A DNA stretch of 64,000 nt from CAKSHC01 sp045594545 (GTDB lineage: Bacteria > Bacillota > Clostridia > Oscillospirales > UMGS1783), in NCBI GenBank assembly GCA_045594545.1, contig JAZNYQ010000039.1:21865-85864 (forward strand), given 5' to 3'. Position 1 is the stretch's first letter, and every line of letters begins with the position of its first letter. The notes under the pieces were generated by a model. That model was not told the DNA's origin. It saw only the letters and a program-made list of their open reading frames with translations, and searched no databases. Shown one piece after another: positions 26,148 to 35,535 of this stretch. The translations under genes and the position numbers were made by a program.

Positions 26148-27466
26148 CTTACGTTCCTTTTCTGCGGCAGAACTTCAGCCGCTATTCTGGTAATTTCCTC
26201 CTGTGCCATAGCGGAAATCATGGCACGGCGATCCTTTTTCTTTTTTGCCGTTATCTTAGTCTGATCAAAAATGCCGAAATTGACATTCATGGGCTGGAAA
26301 TTTGCAATCGATTCATTGCTGATATAATGCGCCAACGATCCGATGGCGGTATTAGCCGGAAAGTCCACGCTCGATTCCCCTAAGGCCATCCGTGCCGCGG
26401 CAATACCGGCAACCAGACCGGAAGCCGTACTTTCGACATACCCCTCCACGCCCGTCATCTGACCGGCGAAAAACAGTCCCTTTCGCATTTTGACCATATA
26501 GTTGGCATCCAACCGGCCGGGCGAACGGAGAAAGGTATTGCGATGCATGACCCCATAGCGAACAAACTCAGCCTGTTCGAGCCCCGGAATCATGGAAAAG
26601 ATGCGTTTTTGTTCGGGCATACGAAGATGAGTCTGGAACCCGACGATATTATACAAGCTTCCCTCGCTGTTATCTTTGCGTAACTGCACTACGGCATAAG
26701 GGTCTTTCCCCGTGCGGGGATCAGGCAAGCCGACCGGCTTTAAGGGACCGAAACGAATAATATCCTCACCTCGACGCGCCATGACCTCAATGGGCATACA
26801 CCCCTCAAAAACACGGCTATCCTCAAACTCATGCAACTGCACACACTCGCCGTTGACCAGTTCCCGATGGAACGCCTGATACTGTTCCTTATCCATGGGG
26901 CAGTTGATATAATCAGGGCTTCCCTTTCCGTAGCGGGAAGCAAAGTAGGCCTTTGACATATCAATACTGTCAAAGGTTACAATAGGAGCGGCCGCATCGA
27001 AAAAGGAAAGCGGTTCACCCAACATGGCCGAGATATCCTGCGCCAACGCCCCATCGGTTAACGGGCCGGTGGCCATGATACAGATCTCATCCTCGGGGAT
27101 CTTCTCTACCTTTTGGCTTACAAATGTAATATGAGAATGGTTTACTATTTTTTCGGTAATATAGCGGGAGAAGGCTTCCCGATCGACGGCCAAGGCACCG
27201 CCGGCGGGAACGGTTGTGGCATCGGCGGCGGTCAAGATCAACGAATTCATGATCCGCAATTCTTCTTTGAGCAGACCGACGGCATTTTCCAGTCCTGCGG
27301 CACGTAAAGAATTGGAACAGACCAATTCGGCAAAATTACCGCTATGGTGGGCAGGAGTATATTCATGGGGCTTCATATCGATCAGCTCAACGTCCACGCC
27401 ACGCTCAGCCGCCTGCCAAGCGGCTTCGCAACCGGCCAATCCCGCACCGATGATCTTAATTTTCAT
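26144..27466 (-). CDS. trmFO: Folate-dependent tRNA m5U54 methyltransferase
   Basis: 440 residues. The N-terminal FAD-binding loop is IKIIGAGLAGCEAAWQAAERG. The family segments HSGNFAELVCSNSLRA, MATGPLTDGALA, CPMDKEQYQAFHRELV, FEGCMPIEVMARRGED and MTGVEGYVESTASGLVAGI are present. It makes ribothymidine at tRNA position 54 using methylenetetrahydrofolate and FADH2. It overlaps topA by 11 nt, the same topA-trmFO order as in B. subtilis. Confidence 0.96.
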   Translation of the reverse strand: MKIKIIGAGLAGCEAAWQAAERGVDVELIDMKPHEYTPAHHSGNFAELVCSNSLRAAGLENAVGLLKEELRIMNSLILTAADATTVPAGGALAVDREAFSRYITEKIVNHSHITFVSQKVEKIPEDEICIMATGPLTDGALAQDISAMLGEPLSFFDAAAPIVTFDSIDMSKAYFASRYGKGSPDYINCPMDKEQYQAFHRELVNGECVQLHEFEDSRVFEGCMPIEVMARRGEDIIRFGPLKPVGLPDPRTGKDPYAVVQLRKDNSEGSLYNIVGFQTHLRMPEQKRIFSMIPGLEQAEFVRYGVMHRNTFLRSPGRLDANYMVKMRKGLFFAGQMTGVEGYVESTASGLVAGIAAARMALGESSVDFPANTAIGSLAHYISNESIANFQPMNVNFGIFDQTKITAKKKKDRRAMISAMAQEEITRIAAEVLPQKRNVR

Positions 27467-29546
27467 TTTTATTCTCCGGTTGCTTTTCGAAACCGCAACC
27501 CTCTTGCAGGCAATGGATCTTACCGCCTCGGCGCATTTCGCGGAACAGGGTTTTTCCGCACTGCGGACAGGTTTCAGCCAACGGCTTATCCCACGTCATA
27601 AAGCCGCAATCCTTTCCTTTTTCACAGGCATAATAAGTTTTACCCTTGCGGGTCTTTCTCTCAACGATACGGCTGCCGCACAGGGGGCACTTGCCATCGG
27701 TTTCGACCAAAATGGACTTGGTGTTTCGGCATTGCGGGAAACCGGGGCAGGCCAAAAACTTACCGTTTTTGCCGTTACGGATAACCATATTCCGTCCGCA
27801 TTTTTCGCAGATAATGTCGGTTACTTCTTCGGGGACTTTGATCTTAATGCCCTCGAATTTCTTATCGGCCTGTGCCAAAGTCTTGGCAAAGTCGCCGTAG
27901 AAATCGCGGATGACCTCGACCCATTCGACCTCACCGTCGGCCACCTTTTCCAGATTATCCTCCATAGCGGCGGTAAATTTGACATTGACAATATCCTTAA
28001 AGTTCTCGATCATGACCTGATTGACCGTTTCGCCCAAGGGAGTAGGAGAAAGAATCTTTTTTTCTCTCTCGGCATAGTCGCGGCTGATCACGGTAGCAAT
28101 CGTAGGGGCATAGGTGCTGGGGCGACCGATGCCCTTATCTTCCATGGCCTTGATCAAGGTATCGTCGGTATAGCGTGCCGGCGGCTGGGTAAATTTCTGC
28201 TCAGTGAGCAGTTCCAAGAACGGCAGAACATCACCCACCTGCATTTCGGGGATACCCTTACTTGGTGTATCGTCCTCGTCTTTGCTTTCGCTGTACAGTT
28301 TAGCATAGCCGTCAAAAACGACCTTATTATGGGTAAGTTTGAACACGTAGTCATTGGCCGTGATCTCCACGGTAGTGACATCCAAGGTTTTATTGGACAT
28401 CTGACAGGCGACAAAGCGGCTCCAGATCAGTTTATACAAACGGTACTGCTGGGGTGTCAGACTGTCCTTGATACGATCGGGGACGAGATTGACATCGGTA
28501 GGACGGATAGCTTCATGCGCATCCTGTGCATTTTTAGATTTGGTAAAGACATTGGGTGAGGACGGACAATATTCCTTGCCGTAGGTTTTGACGATATAAT
28601 CGCGGGCCGATTGAGCGGCATCATCCGAGATGCGTAAGGAGTCGGTACGCATATAGGTGATCAGACCGGTAGAGCCGACCCCATCGATATCGATACCTTC
28701 ATACAACTGCTGGGCGGTACGCATGGTGATCTCGGGGCGGAAGCCAAAGCGTCTGGAAGCTTCACGCTGGAGAGTCGAGGTAATATAGGGCGGCATGGGT
28801 TTGACCGTTTTTTTCTTTTTGGTAATATCCGAAACGATATACTGCGCCCCGTCCAAGGCGGCGACAACCGCATCGGTCTGCTCTTTATTTTTCAGTTCGA
28901 TCTTGCCGTTGCGATCGCCGTAGAAATTGGCCACATATTTGGCCTTACCTACGCCCTTAAACTGAGCGGCGAGAGACCAATATTCTTCGGGAACGAAGGC
29001 TTCGATCTCGCGTTCGCGATCGCAGAGCATACGCACAACGACCGACTGGACACGACCGGCCGAGAGACCCTTCTTGATTTTTTTCCACAGAAAGGGGCTG
29101 ATCTTATAGCCGACCAGACGGTCGAGCACGCGGCGGGCTTGTTGGGCATCGACCATGTCCTGATTGATGCAAGCGGGGTGCTTCATGCCTTCCAGTACGG
29201 CTTTTTTGCTGATCTCATTAAAAGTAACGCGGTTTTTCTTGGTAGTATCCAGCCCCAGCATATAGGCCAGATGCCACGAAATGGCTTCACCCTCTCGATC
29301 CGGGTCGGTTGCCAGAAAGACGGCGTCGCATTTGGCGGCCTTCTTTTTGATGTCGTTGATGACGTCTTTTTTCCCGCGCATCATAATATACTTAGGCTTA
29401 AAATCGTTATCCACATCCACACCTAAGGAGCTGACGGGAAGGTCACGCACATGGCCGACCGAGGCTACGACCTCGTAGTCTTTTCCGAGATATTTTTTTA
29501 TCGTACCTGCCTTGGCAGGCGACTCCACAATCACAAGTTTTGCCAT
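27456..29546 (-). CDS. topA: DNA topoisomerase I
   Basis: 696 residues. The TOPRIM domain comes first (KLVIVESPAKAGTIKKYLG ... FLATDPDREGEAISWHL), then the type IA core with the catalytic tyrosine in GLITYMRTDS. Three C-terminal zinc ribbons follow: CEKCGRNMVIR...CPGFPQC, CPLCGSRIVERK...CEKGKDC and CPQCGKTLF...CLQEGC. It relaxes negative supercoils. It lies between dprA and trmFO with short spacing. Confidence 0.97.
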   Translation of the reverse strand: MAKLVIVESPAKAGTIKKYLGKDYEVVASVGHVRDLPVSSLGVDVDNDFKPKYIMMRGKKDVINDIKKKAAKCDAVFLATDPDREGEAISWHLAYMLGLDTTKKNRVTFNEISKKAVLEGMKHPACINQDMVDAQQARRVLDRLVGYKISPFLWKKIKKGLSAGRVQSVVVRMLCDREREIEAFVPEEYWSLAAQFKGVGKAKYVANFYGDRNGKIELKNKEQTDAVVAALDGAQYIVSDITKKKKTVKPMPPYITSTLQREASRRFGFRPEITMRTAQQLYEGIDIDGVGSTGLITYMRTDSLRISDDAAQSARDYIVKTYGKEYCPSSPNVFTKSKNAQDAHEAIRPTDVNLVPDRIKDSLTPQQYRLYKLIWSRFVACQMSNKTLDVTTVEITANDYVFKLTHNKVVFDGYAKLYSESKDEDDTPSKGIPEMQVGDVLPFLELLTEQKFTQPPARYTDDTLIKAMEDKGIGRPSTYAPTIATVISRDYAEREKKILSPTPLGETVNQVMIENFKDIVNVKFTAAMEDNLEKVADGEVEWVEVIRDFYGDFAKTLAQADKKFEGIKIKVPEEVTDIICEKCGRNMVIRNGKNGKFLACPGFPQCRNTKSILVETDGKCPLCGSRIVERKTRKGKTYYACEKGKDCGFMTWDKPLAETCPQCGKTLFREMRRGGKIHCLQEGCGFEKQPENKNEN

Positions 29547-29554
29547 GGTTCCTC

Positions 29555-30670
29555 CTAAATGGTGAATGTTTTCGAAAGGGCATAACTGCCACCGGGCTTC
29601 TCGGTTATTATGCCTCGAATCTGCAAATCTGTCAACAGTAAAATGATATTTGACAGTTCAATTTTTGTTTTTAAGGATAATTCCGTCATGTCGGCATCGC
29701 CATTCATCAGCACATCGATAATGGCTTGCTGCTGGTCGTTTTCCGCGACAGGATCCGGTACGGCGGGCTCTGCCGGTTTGTGATTGGCAAAGATATATCC
29801 GTACTCCTCCAACACGTCCATGGCCGATTCCACCAGTTTTGCGCCGCTGCGGATCAACCGATTCGGGCCCATGCTTTGGCGGACGTCAACATCGCCGGGG
29901 ATGGCAAAGACATCACGGTTATATTGCACGGCCCATTTCGTCGTAATCAAGGAACCGCTTTTCTCGGGAGACTGGACGTGGAGCACGCCGTTGGCCATGC
30001 CGGCGATCAGGCGGTTTCTTGGCTGAAAGTTGCCGCCGAGGGGTGGCGTACCGGGGAGAAATTCGCTGATGACGCATCCGTTTTCGGCAATCTGCCAATA
30101 CAGGTTATACTGGGAATTGGGATAAATGACATCGATTCCGCCGGGTAGGATGGCCACGGTTTTCCCTTTGCTGCCAAGGGCGGCACGGTGGGCGGTAGCG
30201 TCGATCCCGTCGGACATACCGCCGATGATGGTGCAACCGATTTCGGCCAGATCGGCCGTGATCTGTTCGGCCATACGGCGGCCGTAAACGGTCATGTTAC
30301 GGGTACCGGCCACGGCAATTTGTAGGATCGAATCCCGCCAAACCGGCTCACCCTTACAAAAGAGCAGTACGGGCGGGTCGTCCATAGTCTTGAAATTTTC
30401 CGGATAGTCCTCATCCCAATAGGTTGTCATCCATACATCGTTCTTCTCACAATAGCCGAGGATCGGCTCAATGGTGGTGAGCGTTTTATTATTCAGAAGT
30501 TTTTGGATCAGATCGGGCGAGAGTAATCCGCATTGGCGCAGTTGTGATTCCGTTGCCGCAAAAACGGCTTCGACCGAACCGAAATATTCGATAAGAGGCA
30601 AGGTGTTCCGATTGGCCGGTGACATCAACGCCACAAGCCAGACGAGATAAGCCAGTGAGCTTTGTTCCAT
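29555..30670 (-). CDS. dprA: DNA processing protein DprA (Smf)
   Basis: 371 residues: an N-terminal helical region, the Rossmann-like DprA domain (YPENFKTMDDPPVLLFCKG, VAVAGTRNMTVYGRRMAEQI, GGMSDGIDATAHRAALG, VAILPGGIDVIYP, SEFLPGTPPLGGNFQPRNRLIAGM, FAIPGDVDVRQSMGPNRLIRSGAKLV), and a C-terminal winged-helix segment (~310-371). DprA loads RecA onto incoming single-stranded DNA. The start at ATG 30670 shares one base with the methylase stop (TAATG). Whether the organism is competent cannot be told from this gene alone. Confidence 0.94.
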   Translation of the reverse strand: MEQSSLAYLVWLVALMSPANRNTLPLIEYFGSVEAVFAATESQLRQCGLLSPDLIQKLLNNKTLTTIEPILGYCEKNDVWMTTYWDEDYPENFKTMDDPPVLLFCKGEPVWRDSILQIAVAGTRNMTVYGRRMAEQITADLAEIGCTIIGGMSDGIDATAHRAALGSKGKTVAILPGGIDVIYPNSQYNLYWQIAENGCVISEFLPGTPPLGGNFQPRNRLIAGMANGVLHVQSPEKSGSLITTKWAVQYNRDVFAIPGDVDVRQSMGPNRLIRSGAKLVESAMDVLEEYGYIFANHKPAEPAVPDPVAENDQQQAIIDVLMNGDADMTELSLKTKIELSNIILLLTDLQIRGIITEKPGGSYALSKTFTI

Positions 30671-31443
30671 TATTTTGACATCTCCCACATAATTATGGAA
30701 GCGGCAACCGAAGCATTTAATGACTCGGTATTTTGCTTCATGGGAATATAGATCCGGTGCTCACAGCAAGAAACGGCTTGGTCGGACAGACCGTTACCCT
30801 CGTTCCCGATCCAGACGGCACAGGCGTTCGGCAAGGGATGCTCCGAGATCGATTGCGCATCTTTCCCGACGACGGCGGCATAGGATGGAATACGGTTTTG
30901 TATCAGATACTCCGATAAATCTGCCGCGGATGGAAAAGATTGGACGGGAACACGAAAAGCGGCGCCCATACTGCCACGCAGTACTTTAACCGAATAGATA
31001 TCGCAGCCGCCGACAAAGAAGACACCGTCGATGCCGAAAGCGGCGGCCGAGCGCAGGATGGCGCCGGCGTTGCCGGGGTTTTGCAGGTTTTCGCATACGA
31101 TATATTTACCGTGTTCATTCATATAAATCCTCGTATCGGGAACACGGCAAACCGCCAGAATGCTTTGGGGGGTATCCATCGTGCTGGCCCGCTCGATGGC
31201 AGTCGTTGGGGCGCTATACACGGGAACGTTACGGGATTCCAGTGTTTGGATCAAATCGGCAATGGATTGGATGCGGGACTGATCAACAAGAGCCGACACG
31301 ACATCCATTCCGGCTGACAGTGCTTCCTGCAGCAGTACATCCCCCTCAACCATAAAGACACGGTCTCGGGCGCGGATTTTTGCACGGGACAGCGAGTTAT
31401 AATATTTAATTGTCGGATTGACCGGACTGGATATGTAAAGCAT
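30670..31443 (-). CDS. TrmH/SpoU-family RNA 2'-O-methyltransferase
   Basis: 257 residues. An N-terminal substrate-binding domain (NPTIKYYNSLSRAKIRARDRVFMVEGDVLLQEAL) is followed by the knotted SPOUT domain with its three motifs: CENLQNPGNAGAILRSA, VWIGNEGNGLSDQA and IPMKQNTESLNASVAASIIMWEM. It methylates a ribose in rRNA or tRNA (site not predictable). It heads the dprA-topA-trmFO-plsX run. ATG 31443 has AAGGGGG at spacing ~8; a TTG six nt upstream is less likely. Confidence 0.92.
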   Translation of the reverse strand: MLYISSPVNPTIKYYNSLSRAKIRARDRVFMVEGDVLLQEALSAGMDVVSALVDQSRIQSIADLIQTLESRNVPVYSAPTTAIERASTMDTPQSILAVCRVPDTRIYMNEHGKYIVCENLQNPGNAGAILRSAAAFGIDGVFFVGGCDIYSVKVLRGSMGAAFRVPVQSFPSAADLSEYLIQNRIPSYAAVVGKDAQSISEHPLPNACAVWIGNEGNGLSDQAVSCCEHRIYIPMKQNTESLNASVAASIIMWEMSK

Positions 31444-31466
31444 GTGCAAAGCCCCCTTTTCCCTTT

Positions 31467-31494
31467 ATTATATACGTAACCGAGAAAAAAGCAA
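31467..31494 (-). promoter_or_regulatory. Promoter of the TrmH-type/dprA/topA run
   Basis: TTGCTT, 16-nt spacer, TATAAT, ~24 nt ahead of the ATG, divergent from the htrA promoter. Confidence 0.7.
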
Positions 31495-31509
31495 ATTTTT
31501 TTTATAAAC

Positions 31510-31530
31510 TTTTCACATGTTTTTCACATG
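31510..31530 (+). promoter_or_regulatory. Tandem TTTTCACATG repeats, candidate CssR-type operator
   Basis: Two identical decamers TTTTCACATG begin at 31510 and 31521, one helical turn apart (11 nt). The second overlaps the likely -35 of htrA. B. subtilis htrA promoters carry repeated TTTTCACA octamers controlled by CssR (recalled knowledge), and a response regulator/kinase pair lies directly downstream. Confidence 0.65.
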
Positions 31531-31552
31531 CAGACCATAGTGTTATCATAAT
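31523..31552 (+). promoter_or_regulatory. Candidate htrA promoter
   Basis: TTCACA, 18-nt spacer, CATAAT, each one mismatch from consensus, ~43 nt ahead of the htrA ATG. The -35 is embedded in the second decamer repeat, as expected for an activated promoter. Confidence 0.6.
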
Positions 31553-31594
31553 CCTCGTGCATAATATAGTTATCACAACAAGGAGAAAACAAAT

Positions 31595-32812
31595 ATGGAA
31601 GACAATAATAATCTGTTTCAGTCACAGCCAATAGATCCCGTTATTTCGGTGGAGCCTATCCATGAACCGGAGAAGAAAAAGAGCCACTCGGCCAAAACGC
31701 CGATTGCTCTCATTTTAATTATTTCGCTACTGGCCTCTACCCTGCTTGGGCTTGGCGGCGGTGTTGTTGGCTACTATTTCATGCATATGCGCCAAAATCC
31801 CGGTACACCGTCACAGGGCGGCAGCAGTGGGGATATCCACATCAACTCGACCCCCATTGAGTTGTCGGAGGAGTCCTATAATCGTGCTGCGGTCGTGCAA
31901 AAGGTATACAGCAGTGTGGTAGAGATTACGACCTCGTCGGTCAACACCTCCATGTTTATGCCGCAGCAAGTGCTCAGCGGTGCGGGCAGCGGTGTGATCA
32001 TCACGACTGACGGTTATATAGTGACCAATCATCATGTCGTGGACGGCGCTTCAGGCATTGAAGTGTCGCTGGCCAACGGAGAAACTTACAAAGCACAGTT
32101 GGTGGCATCCGATGCCAAGACCGACCTGGCGGTCATCAAGATCGAGGCAACCGATCTGAACGCGGCGACGTTTGGCGATTCTTCGCAGTTGGTGGTCGGG
32201 CAGACGGTATTGGCCATCGGCAATCCGCTCGGTTCACTGGGCGGAACGGTGACCGAGGGCATCATCAGCGCCTTAGATCGGGAGATCACCATTGAGAAAG
32301 AGTCGATGACGCTGTTGCAGATCAGTGCGGCTGTTAACCCCGGCAACTCAGGCGGCGGTTTGTTTGACGAACAGGGCAACCTGATCGGCATTGTTAACGC
32401 CAAAGTCAGCACCGATTCGAGCGGCGATCCGATCGAAGGACTGGGGTTTGCCATTCCTGCCAATATTGCGCGGCAGGTTTCGGGGGAATTGATGGATCAC
32501 GGCTATGTGACCGGACGGGTCGCACTTGGTGTGACCTTGATCCACATTGCCGATGAACGCACGGCTATGATGTATCGGGTATCCAAGACCGGTATTTATA
32601 TTCTGCAGGTAGAAAGCAATTCCAATGCCTCCAATGCGGGGCTTCGCTCCGGTGACTATCTGGTGCGCATCAACGATACCGACATCACCTCGACACAAGA
32701 CGTAGAAAAGATACTGGAGGGCATCTCCCCCGGTGATACGTTACAAATCACCATTGAGCGGGGCGGGCAGGAAAAGACGGTGGAAGTCTTTATGGCCGAA
32801 TCGACCAACTAA
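31595..32812 (+). CDS. htrA: Membrane-anchored HtrA/DegP-type serine protease
   Basis: 405 residues. A short cytoplasmic N terminus is followed by one membrane helix (~36-62) and a trypsin-like domain with the catalytic triad in TNHHVVDG (His), KTDLAVIK (Asp) and NPGNSGGGLF (Ser). A single C-terminal PDZ domain (~310-400, ILQVESNSNASNAGLRSGDYLV) completes it. It degrades misfolded exported proteins outside the membrane. The ribosome site AAGGAG is strong. It stands upstream of a two-component pair and under TTTTCACATG repeats, which suggests secretion-stress control. Confidence 0.95.
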   Translation: MEDNNNLFQSQPIDPVISVEPIHEPEKKKSHSAKTPIALILIISLLASTLLGLGGGVVGYYFMHMRQNPGTPSQGGSSGDIHINSTPIELSEESYNRAAVVQKVYSSVVEITTSSVNTSMFMPQQVLSGAGSGVIITTDGYIVTNHHVVDGASGIEVSLANGETYKAQLVASDAKTDLAVIKIEATDLNAATFGDSSQLVVGQTVLAIGNPLGSLGGTVTEGIISALDREITIEKESMTLLQISAAVNPGNSGGGLFDEQGNLIGIVNAKVSTDSSGDPIEGLGFAIPANIARQVSGELMDHGYVTGRVALGVTLIHIADERTAMMYRVSKTGIYILQVESNSNASNAGLRSGDYLVRINDTDITSTQDVEKILEGISPGDTLQITIERGGQEKTVEVFMAESTN

Positions 32813-32819
32813 TATCATG

Positions 32820-32850
32820 CAAGCCTTTGCCCGATTCGGGCAAAGGCTTG
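32820..32850 (+). terminator. Stem-loop after htrA
   Basis: A 15-bp perfect stem CAAGCCTTTGCCCGA with a single-base loop position. The following sequence (TTCCCTATT) is only moderately U-rich, so some readthrough into the response regulator is possible. Confidence 0.7.
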
Positions 32851-32857
32851 TTCCCTA

Positions 32858-32886
32858 TTGCGAAAAAATTCTTTTTCATTTATAAT
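32858..32886 (+). promoter_or_regulatory. Promoter of the response regulator/kinase operon
   Basis: TTGCGA, 17-nt spacer, TATAAT, with the predicted transcript start only ~12 nt ahead of the chosen ATG. Confidence 0.8.
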
Positions 32887-32906
32887 AGATCATGGAGGGA
32901 ATTTGT

Positions 32907-33575
32907 ATGTATAAACTGTTGATTGTTGACGATGAAGAAAATATCCGTAAATTGATACATAAATATGCCGAATATGAAGGGCATGAGGTCACCGAAGCGG
33001 AAAATGGGATGCAGGCGGTTGACTTGGTGAGAAAAAACAGTTTTGATCTGATCGTCATGGATGTCATGATGCCTGAACTGGACGGATTTTCGGCGGCGGC
33101 TGAGATTCGCAAAATGAAAGATACCCCCATTATCATGTTCTCGGCGCGCGGCGAGGAATACGACCGTATCCACGGCTTCATGGCGGGGATCGACGATTAT
33201 GTGGTAAAACCCTTTTCCCCCAAGGAATTGATGCTTCGTATTCAGGCCATTTTATCCCGTCGGATGCAGCATACCGACCGTTCCGATGTCTTCGAGGCAG
33301 AAGGACTTAAGATCGACTTTACCAGCCGCATCGTGACCATTGACGGCGAACGCGCCAATCTGTCCCCCAAAGAATATGAATTGCTGTTCTATATGGTGCG
33401 CAATCGTAACATCGCCCTATACCGCGAAAAACTATTGAGCGAAGTGTGGGGATATGACTTTTTCGGCGATGACCGCACATTGGATACCCACATCAAATTA
33501 TTACGGAAAAGCTTAGGGGTTTACAGTAAATTTATTGTGACACTCAGAGGGGTGGGATACCGTTTTGAAACATAA
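32907..33575 (+). CDS. OmpR/PhoB-family response regulator, CssR-like by context
   Basis: 222 residues. The receiver domain is MYKLLIVDDEENIRKLI with the phospho-acceptor Asp in FDLIVMDVMMPELDG, the conserved Thr/Ser in PIIMFSARGEEYD, and Lys in VVKPFSPKEL. The C-terminal winged helix (~125-222) contains NLSPKEYELLFYMVRN and RTLDTHIKLLRKSLG. Start ATG 32907 has GGAGGG at spacing 6; the in-frame ATG at 32892 lies at the predicted transcript start. It overlaps the kinase gene by 11 nt. The link to htrA is inferred from position and the upstream repeats. Confidence 0.92.
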   Translation: MYKLLIVDDEENIRKLIHKYAEYEGHEVTEAENGMQAVDLVRKNSFDLIVMDVMMPELDGFSAAAEIRKMKDTPIIMFSARGEEYDRIHGFMAGIDDYVVKPFSPKELMLRIQAILSRRMQHTDRSDVFEAEGLKIDFTSRIVTIDGERANLSPKEYELLFYMVRNRNIALYREKLLSEVWGYDFFGDDRTLDTHIKLLRKSLGVYSKFIVTLRGVGYRFET

Positions 33576-35031
33576 ACAGCACCGTATCGGGATCCGTCCC
33601 AAACTTTTTGCCTGCTTCGCCCTTTTTGTAGCTCTTACATTATCCTTATTGTGGGTGTTGCAGGTCGTTTTCCTAGATGATTTTTATCGCTTGATCAAGA
33701 CCAATTTAATCAAAAAAACAGCCACCGTTATTACTCACAATCTGGACAAGTCCCCCGAGGAACTGCAAACGTTGGTGACTCGCATTTCGCAAAACGGCGA
33801 ATTGTGCATTGTTGTCTATGATCTCAACGATAACGGCGCCTACCTCGCCGATTCGGACGTGCTGGTGAGTTGTCTGGTTCATAAACTTATGCCGTACGAC
33901 CGCTATCATATGTGCATGGATGCTCAACAAAACGGCGGCGAATCGCTGGAATTATTTGAGGGGGACAGTTTTCGAAACCCCCACTACGATAACGATCATT
34001 TTCACGGCAACGTTCCACAAAACGATCCCGGTATGTATGACAGCCTGATGTATATCCGTGTGCGGGAAAATGCGATCGGACACAACATTGCCATTATGAT
34101 CAACGGCACCATTGTTCCGGTTGATGCCACGGTACACACCTTGATCAATCAGATGATGATCATTACCATTATTTTGTTATTGTTAGCGGGGGCATTTGCC
34201 TGGATCTTGTCCCGCTTGATTGCCAAGCCGATCTCCAAACTTAACAACAGCGCCAAGGCCTTAGCCGCCGCCAACTACAATGTATCTTTCCAAGCCAGCG
34301 GCTATCGGGAAATTGAAGAGTTATCCGACTCGCTTACTGTTGCCGCCCAAGAACTCAATAAGGTAGACGAGTATCGACGGGAATTGCTGGCTAACGTTTC
34401 ACACGATATGCGCACTCCCCTCACTCTCATTTCGGGCTACGGCGAGGTTATGCGGGACATTCCCAGTGAAAACAATGCCGAAAATCTGGATATCATCATT
34501 TCCGAGGCCAAGCGGCTGACCGCCTTAGTCAATGACATGATTGAACAGACCCAGTATACCGACGGAACGATACATCTTGATAAAACAACGATGGATCTGT
34601 CGGCCAGTCTTGAGGAAATTGCCTTACGGTACCGTAAATTTACGAAAAATGACGGCATAACCATCCATACCGATATTGCTGAGGGCATACATGTTTATGC
34701 CGACCCGATCAAATTGAACCAAGCCATATACAATCTGCTTAACAATGCTCTGACCTATACTGACAAGCATATCTACATTACATTAAAAAGTATAGGACAT
34801 TGTGCCTATGTGGAAATTCGGGATACGGGCGAAGGGATTGAAGAAGACAAATTGCCGCACATCTGGAATCGCTATTACAAGATCGACAAGCAACATCGAC
34901 GTGCTTCGCATGGATCGGGGCTTGGATTGTCCATTGTTAAGCACATTCTGGAGTTGCATGAAGCGAAATACGGAGTTACCAGCCGCGTTGGTGAAGGCAG
35001 TTCTTTCTGGTTCTCCCTACCCCAAGAATAA
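33565..35031 (+). CDS. Membrane sensor histidine kinase, CssS-like by context
   Basis: 488 residues starting at TTG 33565 inside the regulator gene. Two membrane helices (~15-35 and ~190-212) flank an extracellular sensor of ~155 residues rich in His, Asp and Asn (around NPHYDNDHFHGN). A HAMP domain comes next, then the phosphorylated His in ANVSHDMRTPLTLISGY and the ATPase with NLLNNALTY (N), RDTGEGI (G1) and GSGLGLSIVKHI (G2). The His-rich loop could bind metal ions or sense envelope damage; neither is proven. Confidence 0.92.
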   Translation: MKHKQHRIGIRPKLFACFALFVALTLSLLWVLQVVFLDDFYRLIKTNLIKKTATVITHNLDKSPEELQTLVTRISQNGELCIVVYDLNDNGAYLADSDVLVSCLVHKLMPYDRYHMCMDAQQNGGESLELFEGDSFRNPHYDNDHFHGNVPQNDPGMYDSLMYIRVRENAIGHNIAIMINGTIVPVDATVHTLINQMMIITIILLLLAGAFAWILSRLIAKPISKLNNSAKALAAANYNVSFQASGYREIEELSDSLTVAAQELNKVDEYRRELLANVSHDMRTPLTLISGYGEVMRDIPSENNAENLDIIISEAKRLTALVNDMIEQTQYTDGTIHLDKTTMDLSASLEEIALRYRKFTKNDGITIHTDIAEGIHVYADPIKLNQAIYNLLNNALTYTDKHIYITLKSIGHCAYVEIRDTGEGIEEDKLPHIWNRYYKIDKQHRRASHGSGLGLSIVKHILELHEAKYGVTSRVGEGSSFWFSLPQE

Positions 35032-35535
35032 CCGCACCGAGAGGACGGAAAAGATAAAGGCAGCCAGATCGGCGATCAAGCCGCAGGTTAGGGCGTGGGG
35101 CAACTTCTTTACCCCTGCCGCACCGCTATAGAGCGCATAGGTATAAAAGGTGGTTTCCGAAGATGCGGCCAAGACACTGGCCATGCGTCCGACCGCACTG
35201 TCGGCACCATATACGCTTAAATATTCCGATAATTGTGCGATACTGCCCGATCCCGAGATCGGACGCAAAATGGCAAGCGGAACCAGTTCCGGCGGGATAC
35301 CGACTCTATGACAAATCGGAGAAAGCAATTCCGTCAACCCCTCTACCGCACCGGAACTTCGAAACATATTCAGTGCGGTTACCATAAGCAGTAATGTGGG
35401 AGCAACACCCCAAAGAGCCGAAAGTCCCTCTTTGGCTCCCTCGGTAAAGGCATCCATAATATTTACTTTTTTTATCATGCCAAGAATCAGGATTCCTAAA
35501 ATAGCAAGCGGAATTAGGTATGATATGATCTTCAT
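35017..35535 (-). CDS. spmB: Spore maturation protein B
   Basis: A 172-residue membrane protein with a nucleoside-recognition (Gate) domain: GAKEGLSALWGVAPTLLLMVTALNMFRSSG, PLAILRPISGSGSIAQLSEYL and SSETTFYTYALYSGAAGV. B. subtilis SpmA/SpmB are required for spore core dehydration. Start ATG 35535 overlaps the spmA stop (ATGA). Its 3' end overlaps the convergent kinase gene by 15 nt. No stem-loop terminator is visible there. Confidence 0.93.
   Translation of the reverse strand: MKIISYLIPLAILGILILGMIKKVNIMDAFTEGAKEGLSALWGVAPTLLLMVTALNMFRSSGAVEGLTELLSPICHRVGIPPELVPLAILRPISGSGSIAQLSEYLSVYGADSAVGRMASVLAASSETTFYTYALYSGAAGVKKLPHALTCGLIADLAAFIFSVLSVRLFLG

Noticed and set aside
27216..28559. 447-codon open frame opposite topA and the start of trmFO
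   Set aside because: Shadow of two conserved genes; no motif, no credible ribosome site.
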